A program made the position numbers and the translations under genes. A DNA stretch of 14,239 bases from Gemmatimonadota bacterium. GTDB taxonomy: Bacteria > Gemmatimonadota > Gemmatimonadetes > Longimicrobiales > Longimicrobiaceae. Where the stretch lies: contig JAHWJJ010000052.1 in the NCBI GenBank assembly GCA_019348475.1, positions 1-14,239 of the forward strand, in the 5' to 3' direction. Shown here one piece after another: positions 1-7,054 of the stretch (position 1 is its first letter; every line of letters starts with the position of its first letter). The notes under the pieces were generated by a model, which saw only the letters and a program-made list of their open reading frames with translations, was not told the DNA's origin and made no database searches.

Positions 1-45
1 CCCTTCCCCCACGCAGTTTGTGGGGGAAGGGCCGGGGATGGGGGG
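1..45 (+). repeat. Intergenic palindromic repeat, copy 1 (C-rich hairpin plus GCCGGGG tail)
   Basis: Bases 1-12 (CCCTTCCCCCAC) are perfectly complementary to 20-31 (GTGGGGGAAGGG) around the 7-base loop GCAGTTT. The hairpin is followed by GCCGGGGATG and a run of G. The same 45 bases recur at 100-144 without a mismatch. The element begins at the window edge and may extend further left. It resembles REP/BIME-like dispersed palindromes; no coding function is apparent. Confidence 0.85.
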
Positions 46-99
46 GCGCCCGCCCACGCACCACCCTCTCCACCACGCGCGATCCCCGCTCTCGCGTCT

Positions 100-144
100 C
101 CCTTCCCCCACGCAGTTTGTGGGGGAAGGGCCGGGGATGGGGGG
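100..144 (+). repeat. Intergenic palindromic repeat, copy 2 (identical to 1-45)
   Basis: Exact second copy of the element at 1-45, in the same orientation, 99 bp downstream. Stem 100-111 / 119-130, loop GCAGTTT, then the GCCGGGGATG-G(n) tail. The copies differ only after the tail, where the G run is one base shorter. The rest of 145-285, up to the first gene, shows no convincing promoter or ribosome-binding site. Confidence 0.85.
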
Positions 145-285
145 CGCCGGCCCTCGCGCGATACCGTCGATGCGCCGATCCACCCCGCCACGGCCCTCGG
201 GCCGCACCCCGCATCTGGAAACGCGCGGCCCTCCGCCGTATCTTCCTTGCGTTCCCGACGTTTCGGTCACCCGCGGCACGGCCTG

Positions 286-1320
286 ATGCTCCGCCTTCAC
301 GAGTACGCGTACCACCGCCCCGCCACGCTCGACGAAGCCGTGGCGTTTCTGCGCGAGCACCAGGACGCCATGCCCATCGCGGGCGGGACCGACCTGATGC
401 CGAACATGAAGCACCGGCTGTTCACCCCCCGGCACCTGGTGGCGCTCAAGGGCGTCCGCGAGCTGCACGGGGTGTGGCTGACGGACGCGGACGGCGCGCC
501 GGTGGAGGAAGGGTCGGCCGCGGCGGCGCAGGTGGTAATCGGCGCGTGCACCACGCTGACGCAGCTGTCGCGCGACCCGCTGGTTCGCCGCACGCTGCCG
601 TCGCTGGCGGAGGCGGCGGGCAGGGTGGCGGGGCCGCAGATCCGCAACCAGGGGACGATCGGCGGCAACCTGTGCCTGGACACGCGCTGCACCTATTACA
701 ACCAGTCGCTGTTCTGGCGGCAGGCGCTGGGCTTCTGCCTGAAGAAGGACGGCGACGTGTGTCACGTCACGCGCACGGGAAAGAAGTGCGTGGCCGCGCA
801 CTCGGCCGACACGGTGCCGGCGCTCATCACGCTGGACGCCTCCGTGGACCTGGTGTCGGCGGATGGAACGCGGACGGTGGGGGTGAACGAGTTCTTCGTG
901 GCCGATGGGGAGTGGAACACCATCCGCCGCCGCGACGAGCTGGTGGCGCGCGTGCGCATCCCCATCCCCGACCCGGCGGTGCGCACGGCGTACGTCAAGG
1001 TGCGGCAGCGGAATTCGATCGACTTTCCCCTGCTCTCCATCGCCGCGGCGGCGGAGCTGGCGCCGGACGAGACGGTGCGGCGCATCTCGCTGGTGGTGTC
1101 GGCGCTGGGCTCGCGGCCGCGCGTGGTGACGGGGCTGGAGAAGATCGCCGCGGGAAACCGGCTGGGGGACGTGGTGGAGGCGGTGGCGCAGCAGGCGTTC
1201 AAGCAGTGCCACCCGCTGGAGAACATCATCGTCGATCCCGACTGGCGCCGGGCGATGGTGCCCGTCTACGTGCGCCGCGCGCTGCGGGAGATGGTCCCCG
1301 CCCGCGCGCTGGCGGGCTGA
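286..1320 (+). CDS. hcrB: 4-hydroxybenzoyl-CoA reductase beta-subunit-like FAD protein with extra [4Fe-4S] site
   Basis: A 344-residue FAD-binding subunit of the molybdenum hydroxylase (xanthine oxidase) family. FAD-contact motifs are visible as AGGTDLMP (residues 32-39) and TIGGN (124-128), with the CO-dehydrogenase flavoprotein C-terminal region after about 225. Between them lies an insertion, NLCLDTRCTYYNQS...GFC...VCHV...KKC, with cysteines at 135, 151, 159 and 168. Their 16/8/9 spacing matches the insert that holds an additional [4Fe-4S] cluster in the beta subunit of 4-hydroxybenzoyl-CoA reductase. That enzyme reductively removes a phenolic hydroxyl from an aromatic CoA thioester. ATG 286 was preferred to an in-frame TTG at 247 because it gives the family's usual N-terminus; neither has a Shine-Dalgarno. 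The molybdopterin (alpha) and [2Fe-2S] (gamma) partners are not in the window. They could lie to the left, although repeats separate this gene from that side. Family certain, exact substrate inferred. Confidence 0.85.
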   Translation: MLRLHEYAYHRPATLDEAVAFLREHQDAMPIAGGTDLMPNMKHRLFTPRHLVALKGVRELHGVWLTDADGAPVEEGSAAAAQVVIGACTTLTQLSRDPLVRRTLPSLAEAAGRVAGPQIRNQGTIGGNLCLDTRCTYYNQSLFWRQALGFCLKKDGDVCHVTRTGKKCVAAHSADTVPALITLDASVDLVSADGTRTVGVNEFFVADGEWNTIRRRDELVARVRIPIPDPAVRTAYVKVRQRNSIDFPLLSIAAAAELAPDETVRRISLVVSALGSRPRVVTGLEKIAAGNRLGDVVEAVAQQAFKQCHPLENIIVDPDWRRAMVPVYVRRALREMVPARALAG

Positions 1321-1450
1321 CCGGCGGACGATCGCCCGGCCCGTCCCGCGGTTGAGCCGCCGGTCGCGCCCCAGCCCCGTGCGGACGAGATGCCGCGGCG
1401 CGCCCTGATATCAAATCCTCCGGTCTTCTGTGCAGGCCCTCCAAAAGCAT

Positions 1451-1489
1451 CACGCGGAGGACGCGGAGGAAGGGAGTGAGGACGCGGAG
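1451..1489 (+). repeat. Short ACGCGGAGG microrepeat in convergent intergenic gap
   Basis: The unit CACGCGGAGG/ACGCGGAGG occurs back to back at 1451-1469, and a third GACGCGGAG follows at 1481-1489. It lies in the 246-bp gap between two convergent genes (1321-1566). No T-rich terminator is visible in that gap. The only other structure is a long-loop inverted repeat just after the first gene's stop. Confidence 0.5.
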
Positions 1490-1566
1490 AACGGACGGAG
1501 GACTCCGTAAGATAATCAGTCGTCCGACGCTGGCGCCGGCCAAGGGACCTGTTCGTCGACGGATCT

Positions 1567-2364
1567 TCAGCGCTCCGGCGACGCTGCCGAGCCGGCCAGG
1601 ATGCCGCCGTCCAGGTGCAGCTCCGAGCCCGTCGTGTACGCCGACTCGTCCGACGCCAGGTAGACGACCGCCGCCGCCACCTCCTCCGCCGTGCCGAAGC
1701 GCCGCAGCGGCGTGTCACGGGTCAGCGCGTCCATCCGCGCCTGCCGCTCCGGCCCGTCGCCCAGCATGGGTTCCCACATGGGGGTGAGGATGGCGGCGGG
1801 GTGGATGGAGTTGCAGCGGATGCGCAGCCCCTGCTGCGCGCAATACAGCGCGACGCTCTTTGTGTGATTGCGCACCGCCGCCTTGCTGGACGCGTACGCC
1901 GCCGCCGCGGCAACGCCCACGATCCCCGACCGCGACGACACGTTGACGATGGAGCCCGCGCCGCGCGGCCGCATGGCGCGGATGCCGTGCTTGCACCCAA
2001 GAAACACGCCGTCCAGGTTGGTGCGGTGCACGGCGCGCCAGTCGTCCAGCGACGCGTGCTCCGGGTCGTGCGCCGCGGCGCCCTCCTCCAAGCCCGTCAC
2101 CCCCGCGTTGTTCACCAGCACGTCAAGCCCGCCCCACCGCGCCAGCGCGTCGTCCACCGCCGCCGCCCAATCCGCCTCGTCGCGCACGTCCAGCCGGCGG
2201 TACGCCGCCCCCCCGCCGATCTCCCGCGCAACGGCAGAGCCTTCAGGGTCGCGCACGTCCGTCAGCAGCACCCGCGCCCCCTCCGCCGCCATGGCCCGGG
2301 CCGCCGCCGCGCCGATCCCGCGCGCGGCGCCGGTCACCAGCGCCGCCTTTCCGCTCAATCGCAT
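1567..2364 (-). CDS. SDR-family NAD-dependent alcohol/3(17)beta-hydroxysteroid dehydrogenase-like protein
   Basis: A 265-residue classical short-chain dehydrogenase. Visible motifs are the Rossmann glycine motif TGAARGIG (11-18), Asp36 at the end of the second strand (favouring NAD over NADP), NNAG (85-88), catalytic Ser144 in NVSS, and Tyr157-x3-Lys161 in YASSK. The C-terminal signature [18 protein letters not shown] (237-254) is also typical. The segment [21 protein letters not shown] recalls 3(17)beta-hydroxysteroid and cyclopentanol dehydrogenases, so a cyclic secondary alcohol is a reasonable but unproven substrate. Start chosen at 2364 because GGGAGG (complement of 2369-2374) precedes that ATG. 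The upstream extension of the frame lacks SDR similarity. It stands alone on its strand, divergent from ispH. Confidence 0.9.
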   Translation of the reverse strand: MRLSGKAALVTGAARGIGAAAARAMAAEGARVLLTDVRDPEGSAVAREIGGGAAYRRLDVRDEADWAAAVDDALARWGGLDVLVNNAGVTGLEEGAAAHDPEHASLDDWRAVHRTNLDGVFLGCKHGIRAMRPRGAGSIVNVSSRSGIVGVAAAAAYASSKAAVRNHTKSVALYCAQQGLRIRCNSIHPAAILTPMWEPMLGDGPERQARMDALTRDTPLRRFGTAEEVAAAVVYLASDESAYTTGSELHLDGGILAGSAASPER

Positions 2365-2689
2365 CCTGCCTCCCGCGTGAAGAGACTCCGCCCGCCAGCG
2401 GAAGAGTACGAAAGGGCGCATCCACACGGGTATCGGTCAGTTGACCCATGCCGAACGCCAGGCGCACGGACGCCGGGGAGCGGAGGCGGCGCGGAGAATC
2501 TGCCCCTCCCGCCGCCGCTCGGGGTCGCCGACGTGAAACCCGCCCGCCCGGCGCGCGTACGGCCTCACGTCCAAACGCCGGAACGGCAACGGATTCGCGC
2601 CTCCGCCGGTGGCGGGGGGCGGCGCGCGCGGTTACCTTTCCGGGTCGCCGGACGCCGCCCGCGCCCGGTCCTTCGATGCAGCAGCGAAC
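2365..2689. other. Divergent intergenic region between SDR and ispH, with GGTCA-gt-TGACC inverted repeat
   Basis: This 325-bp spacer separates two divergent starts, so it must hold both promoters. I see no convincing -35/-10 pair for either. The clear features are the SDR ribosome-binding site (complement of 2369-2374) and a perfect inverted repeat GGTCAGTTGACC at 2435-2446, about 71 bp upstream of the SDR start. Two 5-bp half-sites with a 2-bp gap would suit a dimeric regulator, but a site this short can arise by chance. Confidence 0.4.
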
Positions 2690-3952
2690 ATGGAACAGAC
2701 CTACTTTCGGCGCGGCTTTGGCCTTCGCAAGCAGATCGAGCCGCTGATCCGTTCCGAGTACCACAGCGCGCTGGTGGAGCGAATTCGCGCGCGCGGCCAC
2801 CAGGAGACCTGGGGGCAGGGGGACGCGCGCGTCACCGTGCGCCTGGCCGAGGAGTTCGGGTTCTGCTACGGCGTGGATCGCGCCGTGGAGTACGCGTACG
2901 AAACGCGCACCCAGTTTCCCGGGCGGCGCATCTTTCTGCTGGGCGAGATCATCCACAACCCGCACGTGAACCGCCGCCTGACCCAGATGGGGGTCGTGTT
3001 CCTGCAGCCGGACGGGCACGGGCGGTTCGACTTTGGCGGCATCGACCCCGAAGACGTGGTGATCCTTCCCGCCTTCGGCGCCACCGTGGACGACTTTCGC
3101 CGGCTGCAGGCCATCGGCTGCATCCTGGTCGACACCACCTGCGGCAGCGTGCTGAACGTGTGGAAGCGGGTGGAGCAGTACGCGCGCGACGGGTACACCG
3201 CCCTCATCCACGGCAAGCACCACCACGAGGAGACGCGCGCCACGGCCAGCCAGGCGCTCAAGTATCCCGAGGGCCGCTTCCTGATCGTGCGCGACATGGA
3301 CGACGCGCGGCGGGTGATGGACTACCTGGAGCAGAAGCCGGGCGCCATGACGCGCCAGGCGTTCCTGGCGCACTTCGCGGAAAAGATGTCGGCCGGCTTC
3401 GATCCCGACCTGCACCTGCGCAAGATCGGCGTCGCCAACCAGACCACCATGCTCTCCGGCGATTCGCTGGCGATCGCGGCGGAGGTGGGCAAGTCACTGG
3501 AGCGGCGCCATGCCGGTGAGCCGGACTTCGACCTGGCCAGCCACTTCCGCTCGTTCGACACCATCTGCTCCGCCACGCAGGAGCGGCAGGACGCGGTGGA
3601 AAAGCTGGTGGCGGGGCCGGAGGGCGCGCCCGACGTGATGGTGGTGATCGGGGGATACAACTCGTCCAACACCAACCACCTGGCCGTGCTCTGCGCGCGC
3701 CACGCCGTCACCTATCACGTGGCCGACGCGTCGTGCATCGACCCGGAGCGCGGCACCATCCGCTTCAAGCCCGCCGGCACCGCGCTGGACGCGCCCGAGG
3801 TGGAGGCCGAGGACTGGCTCCCCCCGGGCCCCCTGGTGGTGGGGCTGACCGCCGGCGCCTCCACGCCCAACGTAAAGATCGGTGAAGCGGTGGAGCGCCT
3901 GCTGGGCGTTCGGGGCCTGCAAGTGGAAGACGAGCAGGCGGCTACGGTGTAA
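2690..3952 (+). CDS. ispH: 4-hydroxy-3-methylbut-2-enyl diphosphate reductase (IspH/LytB), long cyanobacterial/plant-type
   Basis: Catalyses the last step of the MEP pathway, reductive dehydroxylation of HMBPP to IPP and DMAPP on a [4Fe-4S] cluster in the cytoplasm. The three cluster cysteines are Cys59 (EFGFCYGVDRAV), Cys151 (DTTCGSV) and Cys293 (TICSATQERQ). Substrate-binding signatures present are GEIIHNPHVN (85-94), HGKHHHEET (174-182, with the catalytic Glu), NQTTML (250-255) and GGYNSSNTNHL (321-331). At 420 residues it is about 100 longer than the E. coli enzyme. The N-terminal extension of about 45 residues and the internal insertions match the long form known from cyanobacteria and plant plastids. 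ATG 2690 was chosen from that alignment; only a weak ribosome-binding site precedes it. It is the only MEP-pathway gene in view. Confidence 0.95.
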   Translation: MEQTYFRRGFGLRKQIEPLIRSEYHSALVERIRARGHQETWGQGDARVTVRLAEEFGFCYGVDRAVEYAYETRTQFPGRRIFLLGEIIHNPHVNRRLTQMGVVFLQPDGHGRFDFGGIDPEDVVILPAFGATVDDFRRLQAIGCILVDTTCGSVLNVWKRVEQYARDGYTALIHGKHHHEETRATASQALKYPEGRFLIVRDMDDARRVMDYLEQKPGAMTRQAFLAHFAEKMSAGFDPDLHLRKIGVANQTTMLSGDSLAIAAEVGKSLERRHAGEPDFDLASHFRSFDTICSATQERQDAVEKLVAGPEGAPDVMVVIGGYNSSNTNHLAVLCARHAVTYHVADASCIDPERGTIRFKPAGTALDAPEVEAEDWLPPGPLVVGLTAGASTPNVKIGEAVERLLGVRGLQVEDEQAATV

Positions 3953-3983
3953 ACGTTTCCACCGTGGCGTGAGATGAGCGTGG

Positions 3984-5579
3984 CTAGGCGCCGGCGAAAG
4001 CGGCTTCTACGGCGGTGGGGGCGAACTCCGGGTACAGCTCCAGAAAGATTTCGAAGAGCTCGGGATCGAACGATCCCGCGTCGTCCTGCATGATGTCCAG
4101 CGCCTGCTCGGGGGTGAGCGGGGCGCGGTAGCTGCGGGCCGTGGTCAGCGCGTCGAACACGTCGGCGATCCGCATGATGCGGGCGGAGCGCGGGATCCCT
4201 TCGCCGGCCAGGCCGTCGGGGTAGCCGCGGCCGTCCCACCGCTCGTGGTGGCTGCGCACCATGGGGCGGATGTCCCAGGGAAACTCCACCGGCGCCAGCA
4301 TCTCGTCGCCGATCACCGTGTGGCGCTCCATGATGGCGCGCTCCTCGTCCGTAAGGCGGCCCGGCTTGTTCAGGATCTCCTCCGGCACCTCCGTCTTTCC
4401 CACGTCGTGCAGAAAGGCGCCCATGCGGAACCAGACCAGGTCCCGCTCGGTGAGCCCCGCCCGCTCGGCGATGCGGCAGGCGTAGTCGGCCACGCGGGCG
4501 CAGTGGCCCAGGGTGTAGTGGTCCTTGGCCTCGATGCTCTCGCCCCAGAAGCGCACCAGCGAAAGAAACTCCACCTCCAGCTCGGCCACCCGCTCGTCGA
4601 TGTCGGCCAGGTCCGACCGCGCCTGCAGGCTGGTGAACAGCGTGTGCGATCGATTCAGCGCCTCCAGCGCCTGGCGGTTGCGCCCCTGCAGCCGCAGCAC
4701 CCGCGCCATCTCGCGCTGCGCCTCGGCCTCCAGCAGCGGCTCCTCGCGCGAGGCGATCTCGATGGACTGCCGCAGGTGGATCTCGGCGAGGTGCAGCTTT
4801 CCGCCCTCCCGGTAGATGATGCCGTAGAACTTGAGCGCCTCGGCCTTGCGCAGGGCGTGGTTTACGCGGCTGAAGATTTCGAAGCCCTCGTCGCAACTCT
4901 GCCGCGCGCGTTCCAGCTCTCCGCGAGCCAGGAACAGTTCGACCATGTTGACGTGGATGACGCCCGATTGGACGATGTCGCCCAGCTTGTCCGAAAGCGC
5001 CAGCGCCTGCTCGAAGTAGTCGCCGGCGATCTCCAGGCGCCCCTGGTCCACGTGCAGCATCCCCAGGTTGTTGAGCACGGAAACCTGGCCTCCGACGGCT
5101 CCGGCGGCCTGCAAGTGCGCCAGCCCGGCGCGGTACAGATCGGCGGCTTTCTGCAGCTCGCCGCGAATGTTGGCGATGATGCCCAGGTTCTGCACCGCCG
5201 CCCCGAGCAGCCACGGGTCGCCCACCCGCTCGGCGCGTGCGTGTGCCGCGCCGAAAAAGGCTTCGGCGCGGTCCAGGTCACCGCGGCCCTGGGCCAGCTG
5301 CCCCAGGCCGTTCAGGGCGCGGCTGGCCACGTGGTCACTGCCATGCAGCTCCCCAAGCTCCAGCGCCAGGTCGAGCAGTTCCGAAGCAAGCTCGTGCTGC
5401 CCGGCGTGGCGGCAGCAGTGCCCCAGGCGCACCACGGCGTCGAGCACGCCGGCGGCGTCGCGGGCAGCCGCGTGCGCCCGGTATACGGAATGGTAGGTTT
5501 CCGCGGCCGCGCTCCAGTCGCCGGCTCGCTCCTGTTCGGCTGCTCGCTCCAGCAGCGGGTGTGGCGCAGAGTTCAACAC
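3984..5579 (-). CDS. TPR-repeat protein with C-terminal HD-GYP phosphodiesterase domain
   Basis: 531 residues. Residues about 5-315 form helical TPR-type repeats (e.g. ALNGLGQLAQGRGDLDRAEAFF; VLNNLGMLHVDQGRLEIAGDYF), a protein-protein interaction scaffold. A short helical linker (about 320-345) leads into a complete HD-GYP domain. Its signatures are HDVGK (391-395), HHERWDGRGYP (444-454) and DVFDALTTARSYR (473-485), plus metal-ligand histidines His359 and His420. HD-GYP domains hydrolyse cyclic dinucleotides, usually c-di-GMP to pGpG/GMP, and no key residue seems missing. There is no receiver, PAS or membrane segment, so input probably comes through the TPR region. Start is GTG 5579 with no Shine-Dalgarno; TTG 5576 is an alternative. 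It is tail-to-tail with ispH (31 bp apart) and shielded upstream by a strong hairpin at 5605-5639. Confidence 0.9.
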   Translation of the reverse strand: MLNSAPHPLLERAAEQERAGDWSAAAETYHSVYRAHAAARDAAGVLDAVVRLGHCCRHAGQHELASELLDLALELGELHGSDHVASRALNGLGQLAQGRGDLDRAEAFFGAAHARAERVGDPWLLGAAVQNLGIIANIRGELQKAADLYRAGLAHLQAAGAVGGQVSVLNNLGMLHVDQGRLEIAGDYFEQALALSDKLGDIVQSGVIHVNMVELFLARGELERARQSCDEGFEIFSRVNHALRKAEALKFYGIIYREGGKLHLAEIHLRQSIEIASREEPLLEAEAQREMARVLRLQGRNRQALEALNRSHTLFTSLQARSDLADIDERVAELEVEFLSLVRFWGESIEAKDHYTLGHCARVADYACRIAERAGLTERDLVWFRMGAFLHDVGKTEVPEEILNKPGRLTDEERAIMERHTVIGDEMLAPVEFPWDIRPMVRSHHERWDGRGYPDGLAGEGIPRSARIMRIADVFDALTTARSYRAPLTPEQALDIMQDDAGSFDPELFEIFLELYPEFAPTAVEAAFAGA

Positions 5580-5604
5580 GTCGGCTGTGCTGGCGATAAC
5601 GAAG

Positions 5605-5639
5605 CGAAGGGTCCCTGCGCACCGCGCAGGGACCCTTCG
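5605..5639 (-). terminator. Perfect 16-bp hairpin terminator after the small lipoprotein gene
   Basis: CGAAGGGTCCCTGCGC (5605-5620) is perfectly complementary to 5624-5639 around a 3-base loop. It lies 36 bp past the lipoprotein stop and 26 bp before the HD-GYP start, on the same strand. On the minus strand it is followed by CTTCGTTATC, which is only moderately T-rich. Very likely an intrinsic terminator, separating the two genes' transcripts. Confidence 0.7.
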
Positions 5640-5674
5640 TGCGGGTGCGGCGTTGGAGCGTGTGCGATGCCCGC

Positions 5675-5899
5675 TCAGCCCCCGACGGAGAGGTAGCCCG
5701 ACTGAACCGTGACCTCATCGTTGCCGGGCGGCGTTCCGCGGGTGGTGTCGGCGGCGGCCGGGGTGGACGAACGGTTCGCGCCGATCACGGCGCGCTCCGC
5801 CGTGGCGGCCTCGGGGGCCGTGGCGGAGCTGCCGCAGCCGCCGGTGGTGATCAGGATGCCGAAGCAGGCCAGGGCGGAAAACATACGGATACGGGACAT
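5675..5899 (-). CDS. Small predicted lipoprotein, unknown function
   Basis: A 74-residue protein. The N-terminus has basic residues (MSRIR), a hydrophobic stretch (MFSALACFGILITT) and TGGC, a lipobox-like site at Cys22 with a non-canonical Thr at -3. The mature part is Ala/Thr/Ser/Pro-rich, low in complexity, and ends in EVTVQSGYLSVGG. A good Shine-Dalgarno GGAGG (complement of 5905-5909) sits 5 bases before ATG 5899. A near-consensus promoter and an intrinsic terminator bracket it, so it is very probably a real, separately transcribed gene. I do not recognise a family. The size, the signal and the disordered composition would fit a short surface or periplasmic lipoprotein. Confidence 0.7.
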   Translation of the reverse strand: MSRIRMFSALACFGILITTGGCGSSATAPEAATAERAVIGANRSSTPAAADTTRGTPPGNDEVTVQSGYLSVGG

Positions 5900-5930
5900 G
5901 GGGGCCTCCAGAGAGGGAAAAAGAGCAGAA

Positions 5931-5983
5931 AACGTATGTATGCGACCGTGTGTTCACGCTGGGAATGTGACACACAATACGTT
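5931..5983 (-). promoter_or_regulatory. Nested inverted repeats over the lipoprotein gene's -10 and start of transcript
   Basis: Outer arms AACGTAT (5931-5937) and ATACGTT (5977-5983) enclose an inner pair, GTGTGTTCAC (5948-5957) and GTGACACAC (5967-5975), with a single bulged base. The inner left arm would begin at about +1 of the transcript from the promoter at 5974-6002, so the mRNA could start with a hairpin. The outer right arm overlaps the -10 box. It could be an operator or a stabilising 5' leader structure. Confidence 0.5.
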
Positions 5984-6002
5984 GCAGAGGGCTCCCTGTC
6001 AA
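5974..6002 (-). promoter_or_regulatory. Near-consensus sigma-70-type promoter of the small lipoprotein gene
   Basis: On the minus strand TTGACA (6002-5997) is followed after exactly 17 bases by TATTGT (5979-5974). This is a perfect -35 and a 4-of-6 match to the -10. It is striking in such GC-rich DNA. The expected start near 5967 gives a leader of about 67 bases before ATG 5899. The stretch 6003-6118 further upstream shows nothing else I can support. Confidence 0.7.
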
Positions 6003-6118
6003 CCTTTAGGGGGCGCTCCTAACAAGACCTGGCGCTTGGGGCCCGCCGAGATGCCCGTCCGTCATCCCTCACGCCGTATCCGCGCGCACCCCGCCACGGC
6101 ACCCGCGAAAGCTAGGGA

Positions 6119-6478
6119 TCAGTGGTGTTCCGGCGCGTCGCGCGGGATCACCCGGAATACGTGGTTGTACGTGGCCCCCAGCGCACCCAGCCCCGCCAGC
6201 AGAAGAAAGAAAGTGGTGACGGAGTACGCCACCGCGGCGCCGCTGCGGTCCACGCGCGCCCACGAGGCGGCCGCCGTGCCGGCCACCACGGCCAGCAGCA
6301 GCAGGACGACGCCGGCGCCGAAGCCCATCGCCATCCCCACCGCCTTTTCGGCGCTGTCGCTGATCTCGGGGATCTTGATCGCCGAGGGCCCGCGGCGACG
6401 CGGGTTGGCCTCGCTCCACTTCTCGTAGCGGGCTTCGACGGTGCCGAAGGTGTCGTCGGCCGGGTCCCTGCGGCTCAT
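6119..6478 (-). CDS. Two-helix membrane protein translationally coupled to cytochrome c
   Basis: 119 residues. A charged cytoplasmic-looking N-terminus (1-45, including RYEKWSEANPRRRGPSAIKIPEI) precedes two hydrophobic helices, about 50-72 (GMAMGFGAGVVLLLLAVVAG) and 83-103 (VAYSVTTFFLLLAGLGALGA), then a short tail. ATG 6478 overlaps the stop of the cytochrome c gene as ATGA, which implies translational coupling and a joint role. I recognise no family. Given its partner it may anchor or assist a respiratory electron-transfer step, but that is inference from position only. No haem or metal motif is visible. Confidence 0.75.
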   Translation of the reverse strand: MSRRDPADDTFGTVEARYEKWSEANPRRRGPSAIKIPEISDSAEKAVGMAMGFGAGVVLLLLAVVAGTAAASWARVDRSGAAVAYSVTTFFLLLAGLGALGATYNHVFRVIPRDAPEHH

Positions 6479-6996
6479 GCGCCCCCCTGGTGGCTCAGCG
6501 CGTACACGTAGGCGGCGATGGCGGCCACCTGCTGGTCGTCGAAGCTGCCGCCGCCCTTCGGCGGCATGATCCCCGGGAACTGCTTGGGATCTGCCACGCC
6601 GTTGTTGATGATGGCGACGATCTCGGGGTACTGCCCCGTAATGTTGATCCACTGCCCGTCGTTCAGCGCGGGCCCCGCCTGACTGCCGGTACCGCCCTGG
6701 CCGTGGCACGCGGAGCAGACGGTGCCGAACTGGTCCTGCCCCTCGTCCACCATGGCCTGCGTGACGCCCTGCGGCAGGTTGGTGGCCACGATGCGCGCGG
6801 CGGCGGCGCCCACGGTGGTGCCGGGGGTCACGGCCGGCGGGTCGGGGTGGGCGGCCCGGGGAACCTCCGGGTCGTCGCGGTACGCGATGCGGGCGTACCC
6901 GCCCTCCGCTCCGGGCTCGCACCCGGCCAGCAGCGCCGCCGCCGGAAGCAGGCAGGCGGCGCCGCGCACGCGCCGCCGAAACACGTCAGCCTTCAC
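6475..6996 (-). CDS. Lipoprotein mono-haem cytochrome c
   Basis: 173 residues. A signal peptide with arginines (FRRRVR), a hydrophobic core and the perfect lipobox LAGC put the lipidated Cys at residue 26, so the protein is probably membrane-tethered and faces the periplasm. The class I haem motif is CSACH (Cys94, Cys97, His98). Met144 in GIMPPKGGG is the likely sixth ligand, and the closing helix DDQQVAAIAAYVYALS is typical of the fold. It should carry single electrons between a quinol-oxidising complex and an oxidase or other acceptor; the partner is not in the window. GTG 6996 was chosen over upstream TTG 7020 because AGGAGA lies about 7 bases before it. First gene of a two-gene unit with the membrane protein at 6119-6478. 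Confidence 0.9.
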   Translation of the reverse strand: MKADVFRRRVRGAACLLPAAALLAGCEPGAEGGYARIAYRDDPEVPRAAHPDPPAVTPGTTVGAAAARIVATNLPQGVTQAMVDEGQDQFGTVCSACHGQGGTGSQAGPALNDGQWINITGQYPEIVAIINNGVADPKQFPGIMPPKGGGSFDDQQVAAIAAYVYALSHQGGA

Positions 6997-7054
6997 GAAT
7001 CGTTCTCCTGATGTCTGCAACGCGCGGCACGGGTTCCGCCCGGCGCCGGCCGGT

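Noticed and set aside
1320..1364. ACCGGCGG...CCGCCGGT inverted repeat just after the hcrB stop
   Set aside because: The 8-bp stem has a 29-base loop and no T tract, so it is too weak to call a terminator; it could be chance in GC-rich DNA.
18..3519. Plus-strand open frames 18-1355 and 1615-3519
   Set aside because: They overlap hcrB, the SDR gene and ispH in wrong frames; composition is dominated by Arg, Ala, Gly and Pro, and they run through the palindromic repeats.
4245..5696. Long plus-strand open frame (483 codons) opposite the HD-GYP gene
   Set aside because: Antisense shadow of a well-supported gene in high-GC DNA. The translation is rich in Val/Gln/His/Leu and lacks any domain; the minus-strand protein has complete TPR and HD-GYP motifs.
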